Positions 1 through 7,230 of a stretch of 64,000 nucleotides of DNA are shown in pieces. Position 1 is the first letter of the stretch. The number at the start of each line of letters is the position of its first letter. This stretch comes from Urophycis tenuis (lineage: Eukaryota; Chordata; Actinopteri; Gadiformes; Phycidae): contig JAXIVH010000177.1 in assembly GCA_036785325.1 (NCBI GenBank), positions 67,001 to 131,000 of the forward strand. Direction: 5' to 3'. The notes under the pieces were generated by a model that was not told the origin of the DNA, did no database searches, and saw only the letters and a program-made list of their open reading frames with translations. Made by a program: the position numbers and the translations under genes.

Positions 1-45
1 TTAGCATGGCCAGTTTCTCGCAAATTCGTGAAGCGTTCTATCTTT
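1..45 (+). ncRNA. U6: U6-like snRNA gene, 3' part only
   Basis: Window starts at the AGC triad region. The 3' part (GCAAATTCGTGAAGCGTT) matches the conserved U6 3' domain. See 4344-4437 for the full gene. Confidence 0.85.
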
Positions 46-86
46 ATCAAGATTTTAGAAAGTATTCAGACCCTTTACTTAGTTTA

Positions 87-248
87 AGAACCTTTGGCAG
101 CAAATACAGCCTCAAGTCTTCTTTGGCATGACGCAACAAAATTTGCACACCAGGATGTGGGGAGTTTCTGCCATTCTTCTCTGCAGATCCTGTCAAGCTC
201 TGTCCGGTTGGATGGGGACCGTCGGTGGACAGCCTTTTTGTGGTCTCT
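87..248 (-). mobile_element. Tc1-like transposase C-terminal remnant
   Basis: About 54 codons on the minus strand remain open and end at a stop at 84-86. The translation includes AVHRRSPSNRTELDRICREE, then EEWQKLP, RRLEAVFAAKG. This matches the C-terminal tail of Tc1/mariner transposases of fish (the segment after the catalytic DDE region, ending RRLEAVIAAKG). The DDE domain, the DNA-binding domain and the terminal inverted repeats are absent, so it is a dead fragment carried along with the array. Upstream of residue R (about 248) the frame runs into unrelated spacer. The family assignment is from memory of the motif, not from a search. Confidence 0.75.
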
Positions 249-599
249 CTTTGGGCAACGTTTTGATTTTGATGTCAAACTCTGCTGAAGAACCTTGGGA
301 GAATGAGCAGCTTCTTCTTGAGCGCCCACTCCAAAAACACAGCATGGTGTAGCCATGAAGAACACTTGTGACATGTAATTACACCTAACAAGACTAGCCA
401 CAAGCACACGCATTCCGATTGTGCCACAGAGACTTGTGGAAGGTCTTGGTGTCTGTGTATCGTTGTACGCAAATGCCAAGTATGACAACATGAGGGAAAT
501 TTGCTCATTAGAAGAGGCGGATGCATGCAACATGAGGCGTCTTGGAGTTTTGATTGTCAAACGCTTGTTTCGTCGACTGACTCACACTCAAAATGCACC

Positions 600-673
600 C
601 CTCCCTGGGTGGGCTTGAACCACCAACCTTTCAGTTAACAGCCAAACGCGCTGGCCTATTGCGCCACAGAGAC
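600..673 (-). tRNA. tRNA-Asn-GTT: tRNA-Asn(GTT), degenerate copy
   Basis: A 74-nt tRNA-Asn with anticodon GTT in a CTGTTAA loop. Compared with the copy at 841-914, G1 faces G72 instead of C72, the D loop has three changes (AATAGGCCAGCGC), and the anticodon stem carries two G-U pairs. The B box (GGTTCAAGCCC) is the same as in the neighbour and AAAA at 590-593 (TTTT on the minus strand) can terminate transcription. It may be transcribed, but the acceptor mismatch makes normal charging doubtful. Present only in the two-Asn units. Confidence 0.8.
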
Positions 674-840
674 TTGGGGAAGGTCTCTGTGTCTGTGTAT
701 CGTTGTACGCAAATGCCAAGTATGACAACATGAGGGAAATTTGCTCATTAGAAGAGGCGGATGCATGAAACATGAGGCGTCTTGGAGTTTTGATTGTCAA
801 ACACTTGTTTTGTCGACTGGCATATGACTCAAAATGCACC

Positions 841-847
841 CGTCCCT

Positions 848-908
<61 letters not shown>

Positions 909-914
909 AGAGAC
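841..914 (-). tRNA. tRNA-Asn-GTT: tRNA-Asn(GTT)
   Basis: Full 74-nt cloverleaf: acceptor GTCTCTG/CAGGGAC with discriminator G, D-arm GGCGCAATCGGTTAGCGC, anticodon stem TTCGG/CCGAA around CTGTTAA, T-arm with TTCAAGC. Close to the vertebrate tRNA-Asn consensus. No intron. TTTT on the minus strand (831-834) follows 7 nt after the gene. The internal A and B boxes are intact. Confidence 0.97.
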
Positions 915-1093
915 CTCAGGCTGCTGCTGCTGGTGTCAGTGAATGGCCAAACAAAAAGCTAAGGACGTCAAAAGATGGCAATTTGATCATTAACTTTGCG
1001 TGAAACCCACTGTTGTGGATGTCCAACAGCTGTTGTGTGCTTCCAGATCTGTTTGTGGGTCCGTCCAAACGAACACCTAAAGAGAGCTTCATC

Positions 1094-1166
1094 GCCCGGC
1101 TAGCTCAGTCGGTAGAGCATGAGACTCTTAATCTCAGGGTCGTGGGTTCGAGCCCCACGTTGGGCG
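1094..1166 (+). tRNA. tRNA-Lys-CTT: tRNA-Lys(CTT)
   Basis: A 73-nt tRNA whose whole sequence appears identical to human tRNA-Lys(CTT) as recalled: acceptor GCCCGGC/GTTGGGC with discriminator G, anticodon CTT in ACTCTTAAT, B box GGTTCGAGCCC. TTTT at 1184-1187 is a plausible terminator. It is the only tRNA-Lys on this strand; two related genes lie on the opposite strand downstream. Confidence 0.98.
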
Positions 1167-1530
1167 GTTATCTTTGGGCAGCGTTTTGATTTTGATGTCA
1201 AACACTGCTGAAGAACCTTGGGAGAATGAGAATTGATGGTCTTCTTCTTGAGCGCCCACTACAAAAACGCAGTATGGTGTAGCCATGAAGAAGACTTGTG
1301 ACATGTAATTACACCTAACAACACTAGCCACAAGCACACGCAGTACGATTGCGCCACAGCGACTTGTGGAAGGTCTTGGTGTCTGTGTATTATTGTACGC
1401 AAATGCCAAGTATAACAACATGAGGGAAATTTGCTGATTAGAAGAGGAGGATGCATGAAACATGAGGTGTCTTGGAGTTTTGATTGTCAAACGCTTGTTT
1501 TGTCGACTGGCATCACACTCAAAATGCATC

Positions 1531-1563
1531 CGTCCCTGGGTGGGCTTGAACCACCAACCTTTT
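1531..1563 (-). pseudogene. tRNA-Asn 3' fragment
   Basis: The last ~33 nt of a tRNA-Asn (T-arm and 3' acceptor strand) end abruptly where the sequence passes into TTTTGAGAAAAAATG, the start of the tRNA-Lys cassette. The break marks the joint between two duplicated modules. The same fragment starts at 5923, 10315, 14705, 20079, 25454, 30846, 35241, 40854, 46486, 51855, 57243 and 62631. An Asn 5' remnant of ~18 nt also sits at 1346-1363 and one at 415-433. Confidence 0.9.
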
Positions 1564-1782
1564 GAGAAAAAATGAGAAAACAACAACATTGGTCTGACAT
1601 GATTCCTTGGATGCGTGAGAAAAATAAAAGTTGATTAAGTAGCACATCAGATAACAGTCTGTACTTTTGGAGTTTATCTTAGGAGATCCTGTGTACGTTG
1701 TATGGCCATTGTGTCACAAAGCATAGAGAGAATATTCACGGAAAAGTACAGCAAACACCAGCATCATTTGCAAAGACTACTA

Positions 1783-1855
1783 TGCCCAATGTGGTGCTCG
1801 AACCCACGACCCTGAGATTAAGAGTCTCATGCTCTATCGACTGAGCTAACCGGGC
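1783..1855 (-). pseudogene. tRNA-Lys(CTT) pseudogene
   Basis: Full-length 73-nt tRNA-Lys body with CTT anticodon, but the T-stem closing pair is broken: conserved C61 is A (GAGCACCAC instead of GAGCCCCAC), which also hits the B box. The discriminator is A rather than G, and the D loop has CGATAG for CGGTAG. It lies in a ~430-bp cassette duplicated at 2553-2988, where the tRNA-Lys is intact. The broken state is the same in all 13 units. Confidence 0.85.
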
Positions 1856-2249
1856 TCAAAATCAACTGCTACGTCGTGTTTCACAAAGAAACTTTAAAGT
1901 CCAAATGAGTTGTTGAAAATTAACCAGAATGCTTTGCATGCCATGTCTTTGGTAGAGTTCACTTGCTCCTTGCAAAGCTTTCAACTTTAATTTTGAACCC
2001 AAACTTTGAATATCTCCTCTGTTAGACTGGTTTTGATAGGTTAAGGGCCACAACACTTCAATAGAAAAATTCTGATCAATGTTACAAAGGATTGCACTGT
2101 CTGTGTGGCAAACAAACAATCAAAGGCTAAGTTATTCTTCACAATATCGTAATATGCGATAGACATGGGTTGCAGGTGCCCAAGGAGTAGCAAAAGGTCC
2201 GGTTGAGATGATTCTGATATTTTTTTGGTTCACAAAAAGCTGGCATCAC

Positions 2250-2323
2250 AGGTACTGCTGGGAGTTGAACCCAGGGTCTCCTGTTTACAAGACAGGCGCT
2301 TTGACCAGCTAAGCCACAGTACC
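2250..2323 (-). tRNA. tRNA-Thr-TGT: tRNA-Thr(TGT)
   Basis: A 74-nt tRNA with acceptor GGTACTG/CAGTACC fully paired, discriminator T, anticodon TGT in CTTGTAA with stem CCTGT/ACAGG, B box GGTTCAACTCC. Its body is that of the tRNA-Thr(AGT) family, as in the neighbour at 2446-2519, rather than the usual vertebrate tRNA-Thr(TGT). AAAAA at 2234-2238 gives a terminator 12 nt downstream on the minus strand. Confidence 0.95.
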
Positions 2324-2445
2324 TCTGCTGTCATAGGGTGAAATTTCTCTGAAATTGGTCCAATGTAGCACTACCTGATGTTCGTTAAGAAAGAAAAAAC
2401 GGCAAGGAAAAGGAATTGAAACAACTGGGAGTCTTACATAAATGC

Positions 2446-2519
2446 AGGTACTGCTGGGATTTGAACCCAGGATCTCCTGTTTACTAGACAGGCACTTTAA
2501 CCAGCTAAGCCACAGCACC
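2446..2519 (-). tRNA. tRNA-Thr-AGT: tRNA-Thr(AGT)
   Basis: A 74-nt tRNA with acceptor GGTGCTG/CAGTACC (one G-U pair), discriminator T, anticodon AGT in CTAGTAA, B box GGTTCAAATCC. Matches vertebrate tRNA-Thr(AGT). A34 would be converted to inosine to read ACU/ACC/ACA. Nearest TTTT on the minus strand is at 2408-2411. Confidence 0.96.
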
Positions 2520-2765
2520 ACAGGCACCCAAAGTGAACTGCTGGAGCGAAAAATTGAGAAAAACAACAACAGTGGTCTGACATGATTCCTTGCATGCGTG
2601 AGAAAAATAAAAGTTGATTAAGTAGCACATCAGATAACACTTTGTACTTTTGGAGTTTATCTTAGGAGATCCTGTGTACGTTGTATGGCCATTGTGTCAC
2701 AAAGCATAGAGAGAAGATTGACGGAAAAGTACAGCAAACACCAGCATCATTTGCAAAGACTACTG

Positions 2766-2838
2766 CGCCCAATGTGGGGCTCGAACCCACGACCCTGAGA
2801 TTAAGAGTCTCATGCTCTACCGACTGAGCTAACCGGGC
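2766..2838 (-). tRNA. tRNA-Lys-CTT: tRNA-Lys(CTT)
   Basis: A 73-nt gene with acceptor GCCCGGT/ATTGGGC, discriminator G, anticodon CTT and an intact T-arm (GTGGG/CCCAC). It differs from the plus-strand gene at 1094-1166 by two bases: C7 to T, and G66 to A, which restores a pair. The closest T4 on the minus strand is at 2725-2728, about 38 nt downstream, so the primary transcript should have a long trailer. Confidence 0.96.
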
Positions 2839-2995
2839 TCAGAATCAACTGGTACGTCGTGTTTCGCAAACAAACTTTAAAGTCCAAATGAGTTGTTGAC
2901 AATTAACCATAATGCTTTGCATGCCATGTCTTTGGTAGAGTTCACTTGCTCCTTGCAAAGCTTTCAACTTTAATTTCGAACCCCAACTGTTCCGG

Positions 2996-3048
2996 ATCAG
3001 GATAGCCGAGAAGTCTTAGGCCCTGCAATCAGCTTGCACTCTCCTCTG
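2996..3048 (+). pseudogene. tRNA-Leu 5' two-thirds, pseudogene
   Basis: ATCAGGATAGCCGAG, then a D-loop and anticodon-arm region with CAATCAGCTTG, then CTCTCCTCTG, follow tRNA-Leu(CAG) in order, and the match ends before the T-arm. With no B box it should be silent. Further copies start at 7388, 11780, 16171, 21545, 26919, 32312, 36706, 42319, 47952, 53321 and 58708. Confidence 0.75.
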
Positions 3049-3264
3049 TTCTTACATTGTGGGATGGAACTGATCTTAAGGGTGCCCTGCATTGGTCTTG
3101 CATCGACTCTGGGTCTAAATCATGGCCGGTGAGAGTTCTACAACTGAAAACCAATGCTTGCCTCCTGCTCCATCTTGGCTCCCAGAATTGAATTTGTCAC
3201 ACTCAGTTACACCTGTAGACATAAAAGTGTTTGTTCACGACGAGGAGGGTTTTTCTTGCACAGT

Positions 3265-3336
3265 TCCTCGTTAGTATAGTGGTCAGTATCCCCGCCTGTC
3301 ACGCGGGAGACCGGGGTTCAATTCCCCGACGGGGAG
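3265..3336 (+). tRNA. tRNA-Asp-GTC: tRNA-Asp(GTC)
   Basis: A 72-nt tRNA with acceptor TCCTCGT/ACGGGGA, discriminator G, anticodon GTC in CTGTCAC, B box GGTTCAATTCC. It differs from human tRNA-Asp in the D loop (GGTCAG) and at one T-loop base. TTTT at 3345-3348, 8 nt after the gene, is the terminator. Confidence 0.97.
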
Positions 3337-3441
3337 GTAGGGAATTTTAGTCAAAGTGAAATTAGTAGATATCGGTGATAAAGAAGTAACCTTTCAGTTC
3401 CTCAACAACTGCGATCCACGCTGTCCTTGTTGTTGTCACCA

Positions 3442-3524
3442 GTCAGGATGGCAGAGCGGTCTAAGGCGCTGTGTTCAGTTTGCAGTCTCCTCTGGAGGCG
3501 TGTGTTCGAATCCCACTTCTGACA
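3442..3524 (+). tRNA. tRNA-Leu-CAG: tRNA-Leu(CAG), weakened copy
   Basis: An 83-nt class II tRNA with anticodon CAG in TTCAGTT and a long variable arm (CTCCTCTGGAGGC). The acceptor GTCAGGA/TTCTGAC pairs. Two weak points: D-stem base 12 is A where C is usual, and T-stem base 52 is T opposite C62, which also changes the first G of the B box (TGTTCGAATCC). No T4 follows until 3632-3635. It is either a poorly expressed gene or a pseudogene. Confidence 0.8.
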
Positions 3525-3598
3525 TCGTTATTCATGAAATAAAGAATCTGTGAGTGCCTTGCATTGAGCACTGATGTTTACTGACGAAATTCAATCAT

Positions 3599-3640
3599 GA
3601 TTCCATGGTATAAGGCTTAGCACTACTTTGGTTTTGGATT
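3599..3640 (+). pseudogene. tRNA-Gln 5' fragment
   Basis: GATTCCATGGTATAAGG then CTTAGCACTACTTTG matches the acceptor, D-arm and start of the anticodon arm of tRNA-Gln (GGTTCCATGGTGTAATGG, GTTAGCACT). No T-arm follows. Further copies start at 7991, 12381, 16773, 22147, 27521, 32914, 37308, 42921, 48554, 53923 and 59310. A fuller tRNA-Gln pseudogene occurs in long units. Confidence 0.65.
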
Positions 3641-3700
3641 TTCCTGAGGAGATGAGCATAATGTAGGCTGCCATTCGCACCTTCGGTTTTGCTCTAAGGT

Positions 3701-3783
3701 GTCTGGGTGGCAGAGCGTTCTGTGACGCCAAGATAAGTTCCCAGTCGCCTCTGGAGGTGTGGTTGTGAATCCCACTTGTGACA
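3701..3783 (+). pseudogene. tRNA-Leu pseudogene
   Basis: Aligns along its whole length with 3442-3524 (GTCTGGGTGGCAGAGCG at the start, CTCTGGAGGTGTGG and AATCCCACTTGTGACA at the end), but the anticodon arm is scrambled (ACGCCAAGATAAGTTCCC) and the T-loop reads TTGTGAAT. Not a working tRNA. Confidence 0.85.
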
Positions 3784-3924
3784 CTCATGAGGAATCTGAA
3801 GAAAAGGCAAAATCGTGACTTGATCACAACATTACTTTTTACTTTATTGGCCAAAAATATCCCACAGTAATCCTCACATACAGTACAATGGGCCCAGGTT
3901 GAGGTACAGAACAAATAGGCTGCA

Positions 3925-3978
3925 TGAACACTCGCTCTCGCGTGGCAGGCGAGAATTATACCACGGAACCACCAATGC
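3925..3978 (-). pseudogene. tRNA-Gly(GCC), truncated
   Basis: On the minus strand GCATTGGTGGTTCCGTGG, ATAATTCTCGCC and TGCCACGCGAGAG match tRNA-Gly(GCC) through the anticodon stem. The T-arm and 3' acceptor strand are replaced by unrelated sequence. With no B box it should be silent. Confidence 0.85.
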
Positions 3979-4109
3979 CTGCTTGTGGGGAGTAAATGAC
4001 TCAAGACATTTGTCAGTCAAATTACAGAATAGTCACATTCCTGTCTACAACCACCAAAAAATACATACAGTGATTCTACATGGCTGGTGCATTGTTTAAA
4101 TAAATGAAA

Positions 4110-4181
4110 TGCATTGGCCGGGAATCGAACCCGGGTCAACTGCTTGGAAGGCAGCTATGCTCACCACTATACCACCAATGC
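4110..4181 (-). tRNA. tRNA-Gly-TCC: tRNA-Gly(TCC)
   Basis: A 72-nt tRNA with acceptor GCATTGG/CCAATGC, discriminator A, anticodon TCC in CTTCCAA, B box GGTTCGATTCC. Close to vertebrate tRNA-Gly(TCC), with a compensated acceptor change. Its 5' end is 162 bp from the start of the divergently read U6-like gene. AAAAAA at 4056-4061 is the first strong terminator on the minus strand. Confidence 0.97.
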
Positions 4182-4270
4182 TGTCAGTAGCAGTTTTCTA
4201 CCATGAATTCCCCAGCCCGACAAGTCTATGTGTGTGTTTGTTTCTAAATACAGTGTAAATACAGTGTATT

Positions 4271-4320
4271 TTAGCACCTACCATTAGATAATCTCCATTA
4301 TAGGAGTAGCGGTATATAAA
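4271..4320 (+). promoter_or_regulatory. U6-type upstream promoter: PSE-like block and TATA box
   Basis: TATATAAA lies at 4313-4320, 24-31 bp before the U6 start. CACCTACCATTAGATAAT at 4275-4292 lies about 52-69 bp before the start, the place and rough shape of a vertebrate proximal sequence element. This is the usual type 3 Pol III arrangement. Further upstream there is no ATGCAAAT octamer; AATTCCCCAGCCCGACAAG (4206-4224) only weakly resembles half of an SPH/ZNF143 site. The same promoter precedes every U6-like copy (starts 8736, 13126, 18741, 24115, 29507, 33659, 39275, 44907, 50517, 55905, 61292). Confidence 0.75.
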
Positions 4321-4343
4321 CGTCCTAGGATCAGTCTGTATTG

Positions 4344-4358
4344 GTGTTACTTCGGTGC

Positions 4359-4399
<41 letters not shown>

Positions 4400-4437
4400 G
4401 GCCAGTTTCTCGCAAATTCGTGAAGCGTTCTATCTTT
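4344..4437 (+). ncRNA. U6: U6-like snRNA gene lacking the internal stem-loop
   Basis: The first ~60 nt follow canonical U6: a 5' stem-loop with a TTCG loop (GTGTTAC/GTGCCAC, one mismatch), ATATACTAAAATTGGAAC, ATACAGAGA (the 5' splice-site binding box) and GATTAGCATGGCC (with the AGC triad). The ~17 nt that follow in canonical U6 and form the catalytic internal stem-loop are replaced by AGTTTCT; the sequence then resumes U6 with CGCAAATTCGTGAAGCGTT. The 3' end has TCTTTATC rather than a T run; the first T4 is at 4445-4448. By knowledge of U6 it should not support splicing. Promoter elements are retained. Likely a U6-derived pseudogene or a variant RNA spread with the array. Confidence 0.85.
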
Positions 4438-4478
4438 ATCAAGATTTTAGAAAGTATTCAGACCCTTTACTTAGTTTA

Positions 4479-4640
4479 AGAACCTTTGGCAGCAAATACA
4501 GCCTCAAGTCTTCTTTGGCATGACGCAACAAAATTTGCACACCAGGATGTGGGGAGTTTCTGCCATTCTTCTCTGCAGATCCTGTCAAGCTCTGTCCGGT
4601 TGGATGGGGACCGTCGGTGGACAGCCTTTTTGTGGTCTCT
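4479..4640 (-). mobile_element. Tc1-like transposase remnant, unit 2
   Basis: Same 54-codon remnant and stop as at 87-248. Confidence 0.75.
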
Positions 4641-4991
4641 CTTTGGGCAACGTTTTGATTTTGATGTCAAACTCTGCTGAAGAACCTTGGGAGAATGAGC
4701 AGCTTCTTCTTGAGCGCCCACTCCAAAAACACAGCATGGTGTAGCCATGAAGAACACTTGTGACATGTAATTACACCTAACAAGACTAGCCACAAGCACA
4801 CGCATTCCGATTGTGCCACAGAGACTTGTGGAAGGTCTTGGTGTCTGTGTATCGTTGTACGCAAATGCCAAGTATGACAACATGAGGGAAATTTGCTCAT
4901 TAGAAGAGGCGGATGCATGCAACATGAGGCGTCTTGGAGTTTTGATTGTCAAACGCTTGTTTCGTCGACTGACTCACACTCAAAATGCACC

Positions 4992-5065
4992 CCTCCCTGG
5001 GTGGGCTTGAACCACCAACCTTTCAGTTAACAGCCAAACGCGCTGGCCTATTGCGCCACAGAGAC
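4992..5065 (-). tRNA. tRNA-Asn-GTT: tRNA-Asn(GTT), degenerate copy
   Basis: Same changes as 600-673, including G1-G72. Confidence 0.8.
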
Positions 5066-5232
5066 TTGGGGAAGGTCTCTGTGTCTGTGTATCGTTGTAC
5101 GCAAATGCCAAGTATGACAACATGAGGGAAATTTGCTCATTAGAAGAGGCGGATGCATGAAACATGAGGCGTCTTGGAGTTTTGATTGTCAAACACTTGT
5201 TTTGTCGACTGGCATATGACTCAAAATGCACC

Positions 5233-5239
5233 CGTCCCT

Positions 5240-5300
<61 letters not shown>

Positions 5301-5306
5301 AGAGAC
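5233..5306 (-). tRNA. tRNA-Asn-GTT: tRNA-Asn(GTT)
   Basis: No change seen against 841-914. Confidence 0.97.
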
Positions 5307-5485
5307 CTCAGGCTGCTGCTGCTGGTGTCAGTGAATGGCCAAACAAAAAGCTAAGGACGTCAAAAGATGGCAATTTGATCATTAACTTTGCGTGAAACCC
5401 ACTGTTGTGGATGTCCAACAGCTGTTGTGTGCTTCCAGATCTGTTTGTGGGTCCGTCCAAACGAACACCTAAAGAGAGCTTCATC

Positions 5486-5558
5486 GCCCGGCTAGCTCAG
5501 TCGGTAGAGCATGAGACTCTTAATCTCAGGGTCGTGGGTTCGAGCCCCACGTTGGGCG
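5486..5558 (+). tRNA. tRNA-Lys-CTT: tRNA-Lys(CTT)
   Basis: No change seen against 1094-1166. Confidence 0.97.
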
Positions 5559-6174
5559 GTTATCTTTGGGCAGCGTTTTGATTTTGATGTCAAACACTGC
5601 TGAAGAACCTTGGGAGAATGAGAATTGATGGTCTTCTTCTTGAGCGCCCACTACAAAAACGCAGTATGGTGTAGCCATGAAGAAGACTTGTGACATGTAA
5701 TTACACCTAACAACACTAGCCACAAGCACACGCAGTACGATTGCGCCACAGCGACTTGTGGAAGGTCTTGGTGTCTGTGTATTATTGTACGCAAATGCCA
5801 AGTATAACAACATGAGGGAAATTTGCTGATTAGAAGAGGAGGATGCATGAAACATGAGGTGTCTTGGAGTTTTGATTGTCAAACGCTTGTTTTGTCGACT
5901 GGCATCACACTCAAAATGCATCCGTCCCTGGGTGGGCTTGAACCACCAACCTTTTGAGAAAAAATGAGAAAACAACAACATTGGTCTGACATGATTCCTT
6001 GGATGCGTGAGAAAAATAAAAGTTGATTAAGTAGCACATCAGATAACAGTCTGTACTTTTGGAGTTTATCTTAGGAGATCCTGTGTACGTTGTATGGCCA
6101 TTGTGTCACAAAGCATAGAGAGAATATTCACGGAAAAGTACAGCAAACACCAGCATCATTTGCAAAGACTACTA

Positions 6175-6247
6175 TGCCCAATGTGGTGCTCGAACCCACG
6201 ACCCTGAGATTAAGAGTCTCATGCTCTATCGACTGAGCTAACCGGGC
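6175..6247 (-). pseudogene. tRNA-Lys(CTT) pseudogene
   Basis: Same A61 T-stem break as 1783-1855. Confidence 0.85.
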
Positions 6248-6641
6248 TCAAAATCAACTGCTACGTCGTGTTTCACAAAGAAACTTTAAAGTCCAAATGA
6301 GTTGTTGAAAATTAACCAGAATGCTTTGCATGCCATGTCTTTGGTAGAGTTCACTTGCTCCTTGCAAAGCTTTCAACTTTAATTTTGAACCCAAACTTTG
6401 AATATCTCCTCTGTTAGACTGGTTTTGATAGGTTAAGGGCCACAACACTTCAATAGAAAAATTCTGATCAATGTTACAAAGGATTGCACTGTCTGTGTGG
6501 CAAACAAACAATCAAAGGCTAAGTTATTCTTCACAATATCGTAATATGCGATAGACATGGGTTGCAGGTGCCCAAGGAGTAGCAAAAGGTCCGGTTGAGA
6601 TGATTCTGATATTTTTTTGGTTCACAAAAAGCTGGCATCAC

Positions 6642-6715
6642 AGGTACTGCTGGGAGTTGAACCCAGGGTCTCCTGTTTACAAGACAGGCGCTTTGACCAG
6701 CTAAGCCACAGTACC
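6642..6715 (-). tRNA. tRNA-Thr-TGT: tRNA-Thr(TGT)
   Basis: No change seen against 2250-2323. Confidence 0.95.
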
Positions 6716-6837
6716 TCTGCTGTCATAGGGTGAAATTTCTCTGAAATTGGTCCAATGTAGCACTACCTGATGTTCGTTAAGAAAGAAAAAACGGCAAGGA
6801 AAAGGAATTGAAACAACTGGGAGTCTTACATAAATGC

Positions 6838-6911
6838 AGGTACTGCTAGGATTTGAACCCAGGATCTCCTGTTTACTAGACAGGCACTTTAACCAGCTAA
6901 GCCACAGCACC
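6838..6911 (-). tRNA. tRNA-Thr-AGT: tRNA-Thr(AGT), T-stem variant
   Basis: Private change GCTAGGATT for GCTGGGATT turns T-stem pair 51-63 from G-C to G-U; folding should be kept. Confidence 0.94.
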
Positions 6912-7157
6912 ACAGGCACCCAAAGTGAACTGCTGGAGCGAAAAATTGAGAAAAACAACAACAGTGGTCTGACATGATTCCTTGCATGCGTGAGAAAAAT
7001 AAAAGTTGATTAAGTAGCACATCAGATAACACTTTGTACTTTTGGAGTTTATCTTAGGAGATCCTGTGTACGTTGTATGGCCATTGTGTCACAAAGCATA
7101 GAGAGAAGATTGACGGAAAAGTACAGCAAACACCAGCATCATTTGCAAAGACTACTG

Positions 7158-7230
7158 CGCCCAATGTGGGGCTCGAACCCACGACCCTGAGATTAAGAGT
7201 CTCATGCTCTACCGACTGAGCTAACCGGGC
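7158..7230 (-). tRNA. tRNA-Lys-CTT: tRNA-Lys(CTT)
   Basis: No change seen against 2766-2838. Confidence 0.96.

Larger units (their letters stand above)
1..4343. repeat. Tandem unit 1 (5' end cut by window; short, two Asn)
   Basis: Position 1 corresponds to 4393, so the unit begins inside the U6-like gene; its full length would be 4392. It carries both tRNA-Asn copies and lacks the Gln-Ser-Gly block. Within the unit there are older duplications: 247-630 with 1171-1563 (tRNA-Asn cassette), and about 1566-1996 with 2553-2988 (tRNA-Lys cassette). Stretches without a gene: 46-599 holds the Tc1 remnant and a tRNA-Asn cassette spacer; 1856-2249 is the rest of the first Lys cassette plus about 250 bp with nothing recognised; 3049-3264 shows nothing recognised. 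Confidence 0.97.

Noticed and set aside
84..560. Minus-strand 158-171 codon reading frame in each unit
   Set aside because: Only its last ~54 codons resemble anything (Tc1 transposase tail); the rest crosses tRNA-Asn cassette spacer and remnants in the wrong frame. Not a gene.
1134..1589. Minus-strand 151-codon frame in each unit
   Set aside because: It runs through the antisense of tRNA-Lys and the tRNA-Asn cassette spacer; conservation follows the array, not a protein.
2996..3524. tRNA-derived SINE families
   Set aside because: The tRNA-like pieces have no common tail, poly(A) or dispersed flanks; they are local decayed tRNA-Leu, tRNA-Gln and tRNA-Gly copies.
3442..3524. Intron in tRNA-Leu(CAG)
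   Set aside because: The anticodon loop TTCAGTT is continuous; the extra length is the class II variable arm.
3591..4004. Minus-strand 137-codon frame in each unit
   Set aside because: It covers tRNA-Leu, tRNA-Gln and tRNA-Gly pseudogenes and is shortened by single changes in some units (107 codons in units 6, 8, 12). No domain seen.
4344..4437. U6atac or a 7SK/5S relative
   Set aside because: The 5' stem-loop, ATATACTAAAATTGGAAC and ATACAGAGA are those of U6 itself; U6atac has a different 5' end and spacing.
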